A stretch of 64,000 nucleotides of DNA, from the NCBI GenBank assembly GCA_014381825.1, contig JACNKX010000088.1, positions 62,001-126,000 on the forward strand, read 5' to 3'. A program made the position numbers and the translations under genes. Below, in pieces: positions 19,859-28,520 of the stretch. Position 1 is the stretch's first letter. Each line of letters starts with the position of its first letter. The stretch is from Planctomycetota bacterium (GTDB lineage Bacteria > Planctomycetota > Planctomycetia > Pirellulales > Pirellulaceae). The notes under the pieces were generated by a model. The model was not told where the DNA came from. It was given only the letters and a program-made list of their open reading frames with translations, and searched no databases.

Positions 19859-21202
19859 GTGCCGACCGGTGACGAAGCTATCCACGGATTGCGCGAAGCG
19901 CTAAAGGTCTCGCCCGATAACGTGCCGTTACGAATTCACTTAGCGGACAGCCTCGCGGGATTCGGGCGATTCGACGAAGCCGAGGACGAGTTCCGAGCGG
20001 CTTTGGCGCTGTCGCCTGACGACACGAGCGTGAAGCTAGGCCTGGCCAACGTCTACCTCCAGCAGGACAAGACCAGCCAAGCCGCCGTGATCGTCGAAGA
20101 CCTCTGCCACAAACGTGATACTCCTGCTAGAGCCTACGTACTCTATGCGAAGCTGCTCCTGCGTGAGGGCGATGTCAGCAACGCGGTCGCGCAATACAAG
20201 TTGGCTTTGGAGGAAGATCCCGAGTCGGCTGACCAGCAACTCGGCGAGCTGCTCGGAGTTGGCGAGGGCTACGAAGAGGGGGAAGTCTTCGAAGGTCGCG
20301 TTCGCGAGTCTTCGCAGTCCGAAGAATCGGGACTGAATGTCGAGGTCGAACGGCCGGAGATTACGTTTGCCGACGTTGGGGGCATGGAAGCGGTGAAAGA
20401 GGAGATCAGCATGAAGATCCTCTATCCGCTCCAGCATCCCGAGATGTACGAGGCGTATGGGAAACAAGCTGGTGGCGGCATCTTGATGTACGGTCCTCCG
20501 GGCTGTGGCAAAACGTATCTGGCTCGCGCAACGGCCGGCGAGATTGGCGCGGGGTTTATTTCCGTTGGCATCAGCGATGTGCTGGATATGTGGACCGGCC
20601 AAAGCGAACGCAACCTCTCGGAACTCTTTCAGCAGGCTCGCTATAACAAACCGTGCGTCTTGTTCTTTGACGAAGTCGACGCACTCGGCGGACGGCGGAG
20701 TGATATGCAGAGCGGCAGTGGGCGGCAACTGATCAATCAGTTTCTTTCCGAGATGGATGGCGTCGATCGCTCGAACGACGGCGTGCTTGTTCTTGCCGCG
20801 ACTAACGCGCCTTGGCATGTCGATCCTGCCTTTCGTCGCCCTGGCAGATTCGATCGGATCCTGTTTGTGCCGCCGCCCGATAACGAAGCCCGATCGGGAA
20901 TCTTGCGAATCCACTTGCAGAACAAACCGCAAGAGGCCATCGACTACAACCAGATCGCGAAGAAAACAGACAGCTTCTCGGGCGCGGATGTGAAAGCGAT
21001 CATCGACCAGGCGATCGAAGCGAAGTTGCGCGAGGCGATGAAGCTGGGCGTGCCCAAGCCACTGACGACCAAAGACTTATTGGCCGCCGCCAAGTCGCTT
21101 CGTCCCACGACGCGCGAGTGGTTTTCAACGGCTCGCAACTATGCGTTGTATTCCAATCAAGGCGGCGTGTACGACGACGTTTTGAAGTATCTCAAAATGT
21201 GA
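19859..21202 (+). CDS. AAA+ ATPase with N-terminal TPR domain
   Basis: A 447-residue protein starting at GTG. Residues 1-125 form TPR-like helical pairs (NVPLRIHLADSLAGFGRFDEAEDEFRAAL). A classical AAA domain follows. It has Walker A GPPGCGKT at 212-219, Walker B VLFFDEVDALGG with the Asp-Glu at 271-272, and the second region of homology LVLAATNAPWHVDPAFRRPGRFDR with the arginine fingers, plus sensor-2-like GADVKAII. The AAA domain is closest to the Cdc48/FtsH-like group. There is no membrane segment. It lies 13 bp from a TPR membrane protein, suggesting a translationally linked pair in which TPRs recruit a client to the unfoldase. Confidence 0.93.
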   Translation: MPTGDEAIHGLREALKVSPDNVPLRIHLADSLAGFGRFDEAEDEFRAALALSPDDTSVKLGLANVYLQQDKTSQAAVIVEDLCHKRDTPARAYVLYAKLLLREGDVSNAVAQYKLALEEDPESADQQLGELLGVGEGYEEGEVFEGRVRESSQSEESGLNVEVERPEITFADVGGMEAVKEEISMKILYPLQHPEMYEAYGKQAGGGILMYGPPGCGKTYLARATAGEIGAGFISVGISDVLDMWTGQSERNLSELFQQARYNKPCVLFFDEVDALGGRRSDMQSGSGRQLINQFLSEMDGVDRSNDGVLVLAATNAPWHVDPAFRRPGRFDRILFVPPPDNEARSGILRIHLQNKPQEAIDYNQIAKKTDSFSGADVKAIIDQAIEAKLREAMKLGVPKPLTTKDLLAAAKSLRPTTREWFSTARNYALYSNQGGVYDDVLKYLKM

Positions 21203-21215
21203 GCGACCCGCGACC

Positions 21216-22505
21216 GTGAATCCACGCCTTCAGCGAGCATTGATGTTGCTCGAGCAATCTCGCGACGAACTCGCCGAGCAAGAGTTGCGCCAAGTCCTTG
21301 CTGAGTCGCCGGAAGACGCGATGGCTCACGCCGTGTTAGGCATATGCCTGTCGCAGCGCAAGCAGTTCGCGGAGGCTTCGCAGGAAGTCGAGTCGGCAAT
21401 TCATCTGGCTCCCGAAGAACCGTTCGCTTTCTATGCCAACGCGATTGTACTGGAGAAACGGAATCGATTTGCCGAAGCGGAAGCCGCTATCAGCGAAGCG
21501 ATCGGGATGGACCCGTATCAGCCGCATTACTTTGCTCAGCTATCGCAGCTGCAATACTCGCAACGCCGGTGGCGCGATGCGTTGGAGTCGTCGGAACAAG
21601 GATTGGCGCTCGATCCCGAAGACGCCAATTGCACGAACCTTCATGCGATGGCGTTGGTTAAGCTCGGCCGCAAAATCGAGGCCGGTGATGCTATCGAGAC
21701 GGCATTGAAACGTAATCCCGAAGACGCCTTCTCGCACGCCAACATGGGTTGGTCGCTGATGGAACGCGGTGAACATGAAAAGGCGATGGAGCACTTTCGC
21801 GAGGCACTGCGATTGAATCCTGAATTGGAATGGGCGCGTGCCGGAATCATTGAAGCGATGAAGGCACATTACTTCCTCTACCGGATCATGCTGAACTGGT
21901 TTCTGTGGATGATGAAGCTGACTCACAAGAATCAGTGGGGCGTTCTGATCGGAGCGTATATCGGTTTCCAGGTGTTAGTGCGCACCAATGCAAAGCATCC
22001 AGAGTGGGCGATGTGGTTGATGCCGTTGATCATCGCCTACGTTACATTTGCCTTAATGACGTGGCTGGCGTCTCCCTTGTTTAATTTGGTGTTAAGGCTA
22101 AATCGGTTCGGGCGACTGGCGCTGTCTCGAGAACAAATCATTACTTCGAATTGGGTGGGTGCCGGTGTCGTTGGCGCGCTGGCGTGTGTTGTTCTTCACT
22201 TTGCGCCCGGAGTGACGGGAGCCCTGCTCGGCGCGCTTGCCTTTGTCTTTATTGTCTTTCCACTTTCGCGATTCTACGATTGCGATTCAGGCACGCCGCG
22301 CACGTGGATGGTCGTTGTGATCGTGGTCATGGCGATCATTGGGTTCTTTACCGCCTTTCCCGCAATGATTAGCGAGTTCGCACCGGAACCTGTCATGCTG
22401 TTATTGGCATTGCCATTTCTGGCGTGTAGCAAACTATTTATTTTTGCAGCGTTGGGAACGCAGATCGCCGTCAATGTACTCGTTCAAATGACGCCCCGTT
22501 CCTGA
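21216..22505 (+). CDS. TPR domain integral membrane protein
   Basis: A 429-residue protein starting at GTG 13 bp after the AAA ATPase. Residues 1-205 are six TPR repeats (FAEASQEVESAIHLAPEEPFAFYANAIVLEKRNRFAEAEAAISEAIGMDP and others). The C-terminal half has about five membrane helices (VLIGAYIGFQVLV, MWLMPLIIAYVTFALMTWLA, NWVGAGVVGALACVVLHFA, LLGALAFVFIVFPL, MVVVIVVMAIIGFFTAF). Cytosolic TPRs on a membrane base next to a TPR-AAA protein suggest a shared membrane-associated machine. Function otherwise unknown. Confidence 0.85.
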   Translation: MNPRLQRALMLLEQSRDELAEQELRQVLAESPEDAMAHAVLGICLSQRKQFAEASQEVESAIHLAPEEPFAFYANAIVLEKRNRFAEAEAAISEAIGMDPYQPHYFAQLSQLQYSQRRWRDALESSEQGLALDPEDANCTNLHAMALVKLGRKIEAGDAIETALKRNPEDAFSHANMGWSLMERGEHEKAMEHFREALRLNPELEWARAGIIEAMKAHYFLYRIMLNWFLWMMKLTHKNQWGVLIGAYIGFQVLVRTNAKHPEWAMWLMPLIIAYVTFALMTWLASPLFNLVLRLNRFGRLALSREQIITSNWVGAGVVGALACVVLHFAPGVTGALLGALAFVFIVFPLSRFYDCDSGTPRTWMVVVIVVMAIIGFFTAFPAMISEFAPEPVMLLLALPFLACSKLFIFAALGTQIAVNVLVQMTPRS

Positions 22506-22537
22506 TTCGATTTCAACAACATGTAAGAGGAGTCGAG

Positions 22538-23572
22538 ATGAGCCTTCAACCTGACCCACGCGCCGGATCGAAGCTAGGACGTCGAGAACTGTTTTCCTAC
22601 TCGGCGGCATTTGGTACGGCGTTCTTAGCTCGTCAAGGACTAGCCGAACAGGACGACACCACAAAGCCGGTCAAGCTGGCGGACGAGAACGCCGTGCCTA
22701 AACGCTATACCATGAAAAAGTCGATCAACTTGTGGGCGTTTCCCTATCCCGACAAGATGAACCTGACCCAGTGCCTACAGCTGGCGAAGGACGCTGGCTT
22801 CGATGGCATTGAATTGAACTACGATCTCGTCAACGATCTGTCGCTGAATTCTGGCACCAAAGAATTTCACGACATTCGCCGCGAGGCCGAGCGAATCGGA
22901 ATTGCGATCAGCGGAGTCTGTTCGTTTCTGTTCTGGCCTTATCCGCTAACCAGCAACGATCCTGCGGAGCGCGCGCGTGGCATGGAGTTGGCCGCGAAGA
23001 TGACTCAGGCCGCTCATGATCTTGGCACGGAGAATCTGCTTGTCGTGCCGGGTGCCGTGCATATGCCCTGGCGCGAGGATCATGATCCAACACCAAACGA
23101 CGTCTGTGATCGACGAGCCCGCGAAGCGATCGGCAAGTTGTTGCCCCAAGCGGAGAAGTTGAAGGTTCATATGAACATGGAGAACATCTTCTTTAATGGT
23201 TTCCTATTGTCGCCCGGCGAGATGATGGACTTCGTTGACAGTTTCGATAGCGAGTACGTTAATGTTCACTTTGATACCGGCAACATCATGGAGTATCAAT
23301 TCCCCGAACACTGGATCTCGATTCTTGGCAAGAGAATCAAGAACGTACATCTGAAGGAATACACCAAGAAGAGCAGCGATCATACGCTGGAAGCTTTCCG
23401 CCCGCTGCTGGACGGCACGACGAATTGGCCAGCGGTTTTAGAGGCGTTCGAGGACGTCGGCTATGACGAATACTTAACGTTCGAGTATTTCCATCCCTAT
23501 CAGCACCATCCCGAGGCGCTAATCTATCAAACGTCCGATTCGTTAGATCGGATGTTAGGCCGAAAAGCGTAG
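22538..23572 (+). CDS. Sugar phosphate isomerase/epimerase family protein, Tat-exported
   Basis: A 344-residue protein preceded by GAGGAG. The twin-Arg signal (GRRELFSYSAAFGTAFLARQGLA) is followed by an AP-endonuclease-2-type TIM barrel of the xylose isomerase-like superfamily. Visible strands include FDGIELNYDL, IAISGVCSFLFWPYPL, LLVVPGAV, VHMNMENIFFNGFLLSP with the metal-ligand Glu, YVNVHFDTGNI, IKNVHLKEYTK and YLTFEYFHP. Such enzymes in planctomycetes often accompany Gfo/Idh/MocA oxidoreductases in carbohydrate breakdown. Substrate unknown. Confidence 0.9.
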   Translation: MSLQPDPRAGSKLGRRELFSYSAAFGTAFLARQGLAEQDDTTKPVKLADENAVPKRYTMKKSINLWAFPYPDKMNLTQCLQLAKDAGFDGIELNYDLVNDLSLNSGTKEFHDIRREAERIGIAISGVCSFLFWPYPLTSNDPAERARGMELAAKMTQAAHDLGTENLLVVPGAVHMPWREDHDPTPNDVCDRRAREAIGKLLPQAEKLKVHMNMENIFFNGFLLSPGEMMDFVDSFDSEYVNVHFDTGNIMEYQFPEHWISILGKRIKNVHLKEYTKKSSDHTLEAFRPLLDGTTNWPAVLEAFEDVGYDEYLTFEYFHPYQHHPEALIYQTSDSLDRMLGRKA

Positions 23573-23600
23573 GGTGCCGGCGAAAGCCGCACCAAGATAA

Positions 23601-24785
23601 CTACGTCCCCAATCCCAACTTACCGATCTGATAATAAACTTCGACCGCTTTCTCCAACTGCTCAATTGCAAGCCATTCATCCTTCGTATGCGCTTGCTCG
23701 ATCGAACCGGGACCAAAGACGATGGTCGGGCATCCGATCGCGTCAAACGCCGGCCCATCTGTCCCGTAAGGAACGCCAATCAGCTCGCCCGGCGAGTCTT
23801 GGTCGGAGGCAACGCGGCTAACGGTCGCTGCTAGTTCGGCATTCGTGCCATCGGCGAGCCCACCCGAGGCGATGTATGGATCGTCGTGCGTGACGGGGAC
23901 AGACTCGTCCAGCTTCGCCGCGAGATAGTCAATCACGTGTTGCCGAGCGGCGAGCGGATCTTCGCCAGGCAAGACACGCCGATCGATCTCAATGACGCAG
24001 GCATCAGGAACTGTGTTTACGCTGATGCCCCCAGAGACAATGCCAACGCTGATCGTCGGGCCACCGAGCAAACGATGCTCGCCAAGTGTCGGCGCAACGT
24101 CACGTGCGTACTCCTCGAGGTGCTGCAGTACGCGAGCCATGTGATAGATCGCGTTGTCGCCCAGGTGAGGCGTCGAGCTGTGACACGCCCGTCCGGCGGT
24201 GTGAATGTGCCAGCGAACAACGCCCTTATGGGCAACAACAACATTGAGTAGCGTCGGTTCCGCGACGATGACCGCATCAGGTTTGCGCAGAACAATCGTA
24301 CTTTCACCTTTATCCCAAAGCGACGCCATATTTGTTGCGCCGCTGTATCCATGTTCTTCGTTCACCGAACACGCCATCACGATTGTCGGCATTCCCGCCG
24401 GGCGATCTTCGGCAAGCCGCGACACAGCAGTCAGCATCGCCGCCATTCCGCCTTTGATGTCGCACGATCCGCGACCGTAGATTCGTCCATCGCGGACGTT
24501 CGGCTCCCAGGGTGGAATTGTCATGCCGTTGACCGGGACCGTGTCTTGATGCGCCTCGAAGACGATTACCTGATCATTTCCGTCGAGTCGCGCGACGATA
24601 TTGCTTCGCTTCGGCGCCACTTCCTGACGCTCGAACGGAAGCCCCATCTCGCTGAAGATTCTCTCCAGTCGATCCGTCATTCGATATTCGTAGAACTCGT
24701 CTCCCGAATCATCTTGGCCCATTGGGTTCACGCTTGGGGTAGCAACAAGGTTGCGTAACGTTTCAACGACATCCAGAGGCATCAC
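23601..24785 (-). CDS. M20 family metallopeptidase (ArgE/DapE/carboxypeptidase type)
   Basis: A 394-residue cytosolic dizinc amidohydrolase. Motifs are VIVFEAHQDTVPVNG (His and Asp ligands), IYGRGSCDIKGGMAAML (bridging Asp), MACSVNEEHGYSGA (catalytic Glu-Glu), VIVAEPTLLNVVVAHKG, dimerisation-domain RACHSSTPHLGDNAIYHM, and YGTDGPAFDAIGCPTIVFGPGSIEQAHTKDEWL (last His ligand). This fits acetylornithine deacetylase or succinyl-diaminopimelate desuccinylase but also broader acylases, so no symbol is given. Single gene, convergent with the sugar isomerase. Confidence 0.92.
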   Translation of the reverse strand: MMPLDVVETLRNLVATPSVNPMGQDDSGDEFYEYRMTDRLERIFSEMGLPFERQEVAPKRSNIVARLDGNDQVIVFEAHQDTVPVNGMTIPPWEPNVRDGRIYGRGSCDIKGGMAAMLTAVSRLAEDRPAGMPTIVMACSVNEEHGYSGATNMASLWDKGESTIVLRKPDAVIVAEPTLLNVVVAHKGVVRWHIHTAGRACHSSTPHLGDNAIYHMARVLQHLEEYARDVAPTLGEHRLLGGPTISVGIVSGGISVNTVPDACVIEIDRRVLPGEDPLAARQHVIDYLAAKLDESVPVTHDDPYIASGGLADGTNAELAATVSRVASDQDSPGELIGVPYGTDGPAFDAIGCPTIVFGPGSIEQAHTKDEWLAIEQLEKAVEVYYQIGKLGLGT

Positions 24786-24940
24786 CGACTCCTCAATTTT
24801 GGGGACAACTTCATCGCGAATCTCGATCGGGCATTGTAGCGGGCGCAGAGGCCTTGTTGTGATTAAGAATGTAAGGCGAAAAAAATGTCACAACAATCTG
24901 GAGAATATAGTTGCAATTCGTACAGTTAGTAGTTAAATGT

Positions 24941-25016
24941 ATACCCTGCAAGGCAGGGGCATACTTGCCTTGTGATTAGACCTCCGTAGGCACCTGCCCC
25001 GCTTACGGAGGTCGTT
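24941..25016 (+). ncRNA. Hairpin-rich leader or structured RNA upstream of the nuo operon (candidate)
   Basis: Within the 442-bp gap 24786-25227, three helices can form. CCCTGC/GCAGGG (24944-24949 with 24953-24958) is mutually exclusive with CAAGGCA/TGCCTTG (24949-24955 with 24966-24972). A strong GACCTCCGTA/TACGGAGGTC stem (24979-24988 with 25004-25013) has a 15-nt loop. The loop bases TGCCCC (24995-25000) complement GGGGCA (24956-24961), allowing a pseudoknot. No T-run follows the strong stem, so it is not a plain terminator. The rest of the gap up to nuoA shows further GC-rich hairpins but no gene. Confidence 0.35.
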
Positions 25017-25227
25017 TCACTTTCGAACGGTGGTTTGCCGCTCCGTGGGCGGCGGGTGGCAGGCAAATCGGCGCACGATGTCCAGTACCTTGACCGTGAA
25101 TCTGAGCAGCGATACGATGCTGCTTGAATTGGCTGCAGGAAACAGCTGATTTTTATTTCCCCGACATTGTGATAAGATTCACAAAGTATTCCGTCTTCCG
25201 AACTAATCGCCTTAATAACAAGAGGTT

Positions 25228-25626
25228 ATGGAAAACCTTCTCCTCCCACTTTTTCTCTTCGCCGCCTGTGCCACCCTACTTTCGGTAGGTGTGCTAATTC
25301 TGGGCAATTTGCTCGGCCCAAAGAGGACTGGGCGGGTGAAAGAGATGCCGTATGAAAGCGGTATGGACCCGATACACGACGCACGACGTCGTTTCGACGT
25401 CCGTTTCCATTTGGTCGCCATTGCGTTTCTGCTGTTCGATGTCGAGTTGCTGTTTCTCTATCCGTGGGCGGTTGCAAACAAGAATCCTGATGGATTGAAG
25501 AGCATCGCCAACGCGAACCCTGATTTCAGCCTAACGGTGGTATTTGCCGAAGTGATGGTTTTCATCGCTTTGCTGACCGTCGGTCTTGCCTACGCTTGGC
25601 GGAAAGGCGTGTTTCGATGGCGATAG
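25228..25626 (+). CDS. nuoA: NADH-quinone oxidoreductase subunit A
   Basis: A 132-residue membrane subunit of complex I with three helices. The family loop between helices 1 and 2 is seen ([53 protein letters not shown]). First gene of a 14-gene operon in canonical order. Its stop TAG overlaps the first codons of nuoB by 10 bp, indicating translational coupling. Confidence 0.97.
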   Translation: MENLLLPLFLFAACATLLSVGVLILGNLLGPKRTGRVKEMPYESGMDPIHDARRRFDVRFHLVAIAFLLFDVELLFLYPWAVANKNPDGLKSIANANPDFSLTVVFAEVMVFIALLTVGLAYAWRKGVFRWR

Positions 25627-26192
25627 AACTGCCGGAAAACGTTGTTGTCAGTAAGTTGGATTCGTTGGGAAGCTGGTGTCGTAAGAACAGTCTCTGGCCA
25701 ATGCCCTTTGCGACAGCTTGTTGCGGGATCGAGCTGATGGCCACAGGCGCGAGCCGTCACGATCTCGCTCGGTTCGGTGCGGAAGTATTTCGGTTCAGCC
25801 CTCGTCAGTGTGATCTAATGATCGTTGCTGGGCGAGTTGCCATGAAGATGCTGCCCGTGTTGCAGCGAATTTGGCAACAGATGCACGAGCCGAAGTGGTG
25901 CATCTCGATGGGAGCCTGTGCATCGACGGGCGGTGTCTTCGATACCTATGCAGTCGTTCAAGGAATCGATCGGTTCATTCCGGTCGACATGTACGTGCCT
26001 GGATGTCCTCCTCGGCCTGAGCAACTAATTCAAGCGATCATCGACCTGCAGGACAAGATTCAAGCGGAAGGCACGATCGAAGGGCACGAGTTCAATACGC
26101 TTGCTCGGCAGCAGCAGAAGCGTGCCTTGATGGAGTTGCCGATTATTCAGACGCCGCAGTTAATTCTGCCACAACGACAAGGAGCGAACTGA
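25617..26192 (+). CDS. nuoB: NADH-quinone oxidoreductase subunit B (N2 cluster)
   Basis: A 191-residue peripheral-arm subunit that binds Fe-S cluster N2, the last electron donor to quinone. Ligands are the tandem Cys in [13 protein letters not shown], a Cys in [10 protein letters not shown], and a Cys in [12 protein letters not shown] 25617 follows GGAAAGG and overlaps the end of nuoA. A further extended start seven codons upstream lies inside nuoA and is less likely. The C-terminus is slightly extended ([22 protein letters not shown]). Confidence 0.97.
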   Translation: MAIELPENVVVSKLDSLGSWCRKNSLWPMPFATACCGIELMATGASRHDLARFGAEVFRFSPRQCDLMIVAGRVAMKMLPVLQRIWQQMHEPKWCISMGACASTGGVFDTYAVVQGIDRFIPVDMYVPGCPPRPEQLIQAIIDLQDKIQAEGTIEGHEFNTLARQQQKRALMELPIIQTPQLILPQRQGAN

Positions 26193-26194
26193 CG

Positions 26195-26695
26195 ATGTCG
26201 ACCCTGTCGGATGTTTTGTCGGCTCTCAAGGATCGGTTCGCGGAAGTCACGCACAGTGAGTTTCGCGGTCAGACGCGTGTCGTCGTTTCGCAGTCGCGGT
26301 GTTTCGACGTAATGAGTTGTCTAAAGAATGAACACGGCTTTGACATGCTCGTCGATGTGACGTGCGTGGACTATTTGAGTTTTCGTGATGCGACCGATCG
26401 CTTTGGGCTCGTGTACGTGCTTGCAAGCACGGAAGACAATTTAGGGCTGACCATTCGTGTCATGTTAAACGAGCCCGAATTGACGGTCCCTTCGGTAGTG
26501 CCCTTGTGGGAAGGTGCGAACTGGATGGAGCGTGAAGTGTGGGATATGTTCGGGATTTGCTTTGCAGGGCATCCCGATCTGCGACGCATCTTATTGCCCG
26601 AAGAATTCGCGGCGCATCCGCTTCGCAAGGACTACCCGCTGCAAGGACGTGGCGAGCGACATAACTTCCCCGTACTCACGCGGTCGGAAGCCTAA
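26195..26695 (+). CDS. nuoC: NADH-quinone oxidoreductase subunit C (30 kDa)
   Basis: A 166-residue peripheral subunit contributing to the quinone-reducing module. The family signature EREVWDMFGICFAGHPDLRRILLPEEFAAHPLRKDYPL is complete. It is not fused to NuoD, unlike in E. coli. It begins 2 bp after nuoB. Confidence 0.96.
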   Translation: MSTLSDVLSALKDRFAEVTHSEFRGQTRVVVSQSRCFDVMSCLKNEHGFDMLVDVTCVDYLSFRDATDRFGLVYVLASTEDNLGLTIRVMLNEPELTVPSVVPLWEGANWMEREVWDMFGICFAGHPDLRRILLPEEFAAHPLRKDYPLQGRGERHNFPVLTRSEA

Positions 26696-26744
26696 TTGGA
26701 AATTGGTCCATCGGATTGGTCATTGAAGCGAAAGCTTGACACAT

Positions 26745-27974
26745 ATGGCGACCACAGCCTCACCAACACGGCCTGACTTCGCGGAGAATGCTCGCGAAGA
26801 GGACTATCTGTGGACGTTGAACTTTGGTCCGCAGCATCCAGCCACGCATACGACGCTAAGGATCGTGTTGAAATTGGACGGCGAGCGGGTCGTTGATGCG
26901 ATTCCCGACATCGGCTACTTGCATTCGGGGTTCGAGAAGATTGGCGAGCATCTGGATTACAACCAGTATGTGACCGTCACCGACCGCATGAACTACATCT
27001 CGCCGATGGCCAACAATGTCGCTTGGCATCATGCGGTGGAATCATTGCTCGGCATCGAGCTGACGCCACGCTGTAAATACATTCGCGTGATTATTTCCGA
27101 GTTGGCGCGGATCAGCGACCATCTGTTGAGCACTGGAGCGATGGGCCTTGATACCGGTGCGTTCACTTTCTTCTTGTACGCGTTCTATCAGCGCGAGAAG
27201 ATCTACGACATCTTCGAGACGCTTTGCGGTGCCAGGTTTACGAACAGCTACACGCGAGTTGGTGGTGTGATGCACGATATCACGCCCTTGGTCGTCGAGA
27301 AGATCCGCTCGTTCATGAAAGACTTTCCAAAGACGCTCGACGACATGGAGAAGCTGCTCAATCGCAATCGCATCTTCGTCGATCGTACGAAAGATGTCGG
27401 CGTGTTGACGAGGGAAGAGGCGATCAATCGCAGTTGTACGGGGCCGATCGCGCGGGCAAGTGGTGTGACTCGCGATGTACGAAAAGATCAGCCTTATCTC
27501 GGCTACGAGGACTTTGATTTCAAGGTTTGTTGTGCGAAGGCTGGGGATTGCTTCGCTCGGTATTACGTGCGTATGGCGGAGATGCGAGAGAGCTTAAAGA
27601 TTCTGGAGCAGGCCGTGGAGAACATCCCCGCTGGACCGGCCAATATCGGTGTTGATGAGCGAACTACGCTGCCAACAAAGCAGCAGGTCTACCAGACAAT
27701 CGAAGGCACGATTACGCACTTTGAGCTAACGATGGCGAACCGCGGGTTCGAAGTGCCTTGTGAAGAAGTCTATGCTGCGACGGAGACCGGCAATGGCGAG
27801 CTTGGCTTTTATATCGCAGGCGATGGTAGCGATGTCGCGTATCGAGCTCGTTGCCGACCGCCCTCGTTCATTCACTTTGCAGCGTTCCCGCATTTGATTC
27901 GCGGGCATACGCTGAGCGACATCGTGGCGGTACTTGGCAGCCTGAACATCATTGCAGCCGAGCTAGATAGGTGA
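26745..27974 (+). CDS. nuoD: NADH-quinone oxidoreductase subunit D (49 kDa)
   Basis: A 409-residue quinone-site subunit. The hallmark NFGPQHPATHTTLRIVLKLDGERVVDAIPDIGYLHSGFEKIGE with the quinone-ligating His, DRMNYISPMANNVAW, and the C-terminal GELGFYIAGDGSDVAYRARCRPPSFIHFAAFPHLIRGHTLSDIVAVLGSLNIIAAELDR are present. ATG 26745 is preferred over an in-frame TTG three codons upstream. Confidence 0.97.
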   Translation: MATTASPTRPDFAENAREEDYLWTLNFGPQHPATHTTLRIVLKLDGERVVDAIPDIGYLHSGFEKIGEHLDYNQYVTVTDRMNYISPMANNVAWHHAVESLLGIELTPRCKYIRVIISELARISDHLLSTGAMGLDTGAFTFFLYAFYQREKIYDIFETLCGARFTNSYTRVGGVMHDITPLVVEKIRSFMKDFPKTLDDMEKLLNRNRIFVDRTKDVGVLTREEAINRSCTGPIARASGVTRDVRKDQPYLGYEDFDFKVCCAKAGDCFARYYVRMAEMRESLKILEQAVENIPAGPANIGVDERTTLPTKQQVYQTIEGTITHFELTMANRGFEVPCEEVYAATETGNGELGFYIAGDGSDVAYRARCRPPSFIHFAAFPHLIRGHTLSDIVAVLGSLNIIAAELDR

Positions 27975-28007
27975 CTTTGGTCGAAATGACCCAGTGGCGA
28001 ATAACGA

Positions 28008-28493
28008 ATGACCAATGAAGAACGCATCCTGACCGACGAAATGATCGCCGAGATCAAGGCGTTCTTTCCTCGTTATCCGTCGCTGCAAGCGGTGACGTTG
28101 CCGGCGTTGCATGTTGTCAACAAACGTTTGCGGCACGTTCCGTTGCAGGCGGTTGTCGAAATCGCGAAGTTGTTGGAACTCAGTCCGGCTCAGGTGCAAG
28201 ACACGCTCACGTTTTACGGGTTCTTCAAACAAGACGAGCCGCACGGTCGTGTTCGTGCATGGGTCTGTCGATCTATGAGTTGTCATCTCCGAGGCGCGGA
28301 TGAACTGCTAGAGCATATGTGCGAAAAGGCTGGCGTCGAGCCGGGTGGCACGACAACCGACGGCGCGTTGACATTGGAATTTGGCGAGTGTCTTGGCGCG
28401 TGTGAGTTCGCGCCGTGCGTCTTAGCGAATGAAACGTTGCATAAGTGTGTGACCAAAGAGCAAGCCGACGAGTTTGTCGAGTCGTTAGAGTAA
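28008..28493 (+). CDS. nuoE: NADH-quinone oxidoreductase subunit E (24 kDa)
   Basis: A 161-residue thioredoxin-like 2Fe-2S subunit of the NADH-oxidising module. Cluster N1a ligands are the Cys-x4-Cys in VCRSMSCHLRGA and the Cys-x3-Cys in GECLGACEFAPC. The N-terminal helical domain with the LELSPAQVQDTLTFYGFF segment is normal in length. It starts 33 bp after nuoD. Confidence 0.97.
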   Translation: MTNEERILTDEMIAEIKAFFPRYPSLQAVTLPALHVVNKRLRHVPLQAVVEIAKLLELSPAQVQDTLTFYGFFKQDEPHGRVRAWVCRSMSCHLRGADELLEHMCEKAGVEPGGTTTDGALTLEFGECLGACEFAPCVLANETLHKCVTKEQADEFVESLE

Positions 28494-28520
28494 TTGCCTT
28501 GAAGGAATCCAGGTGCGAGT

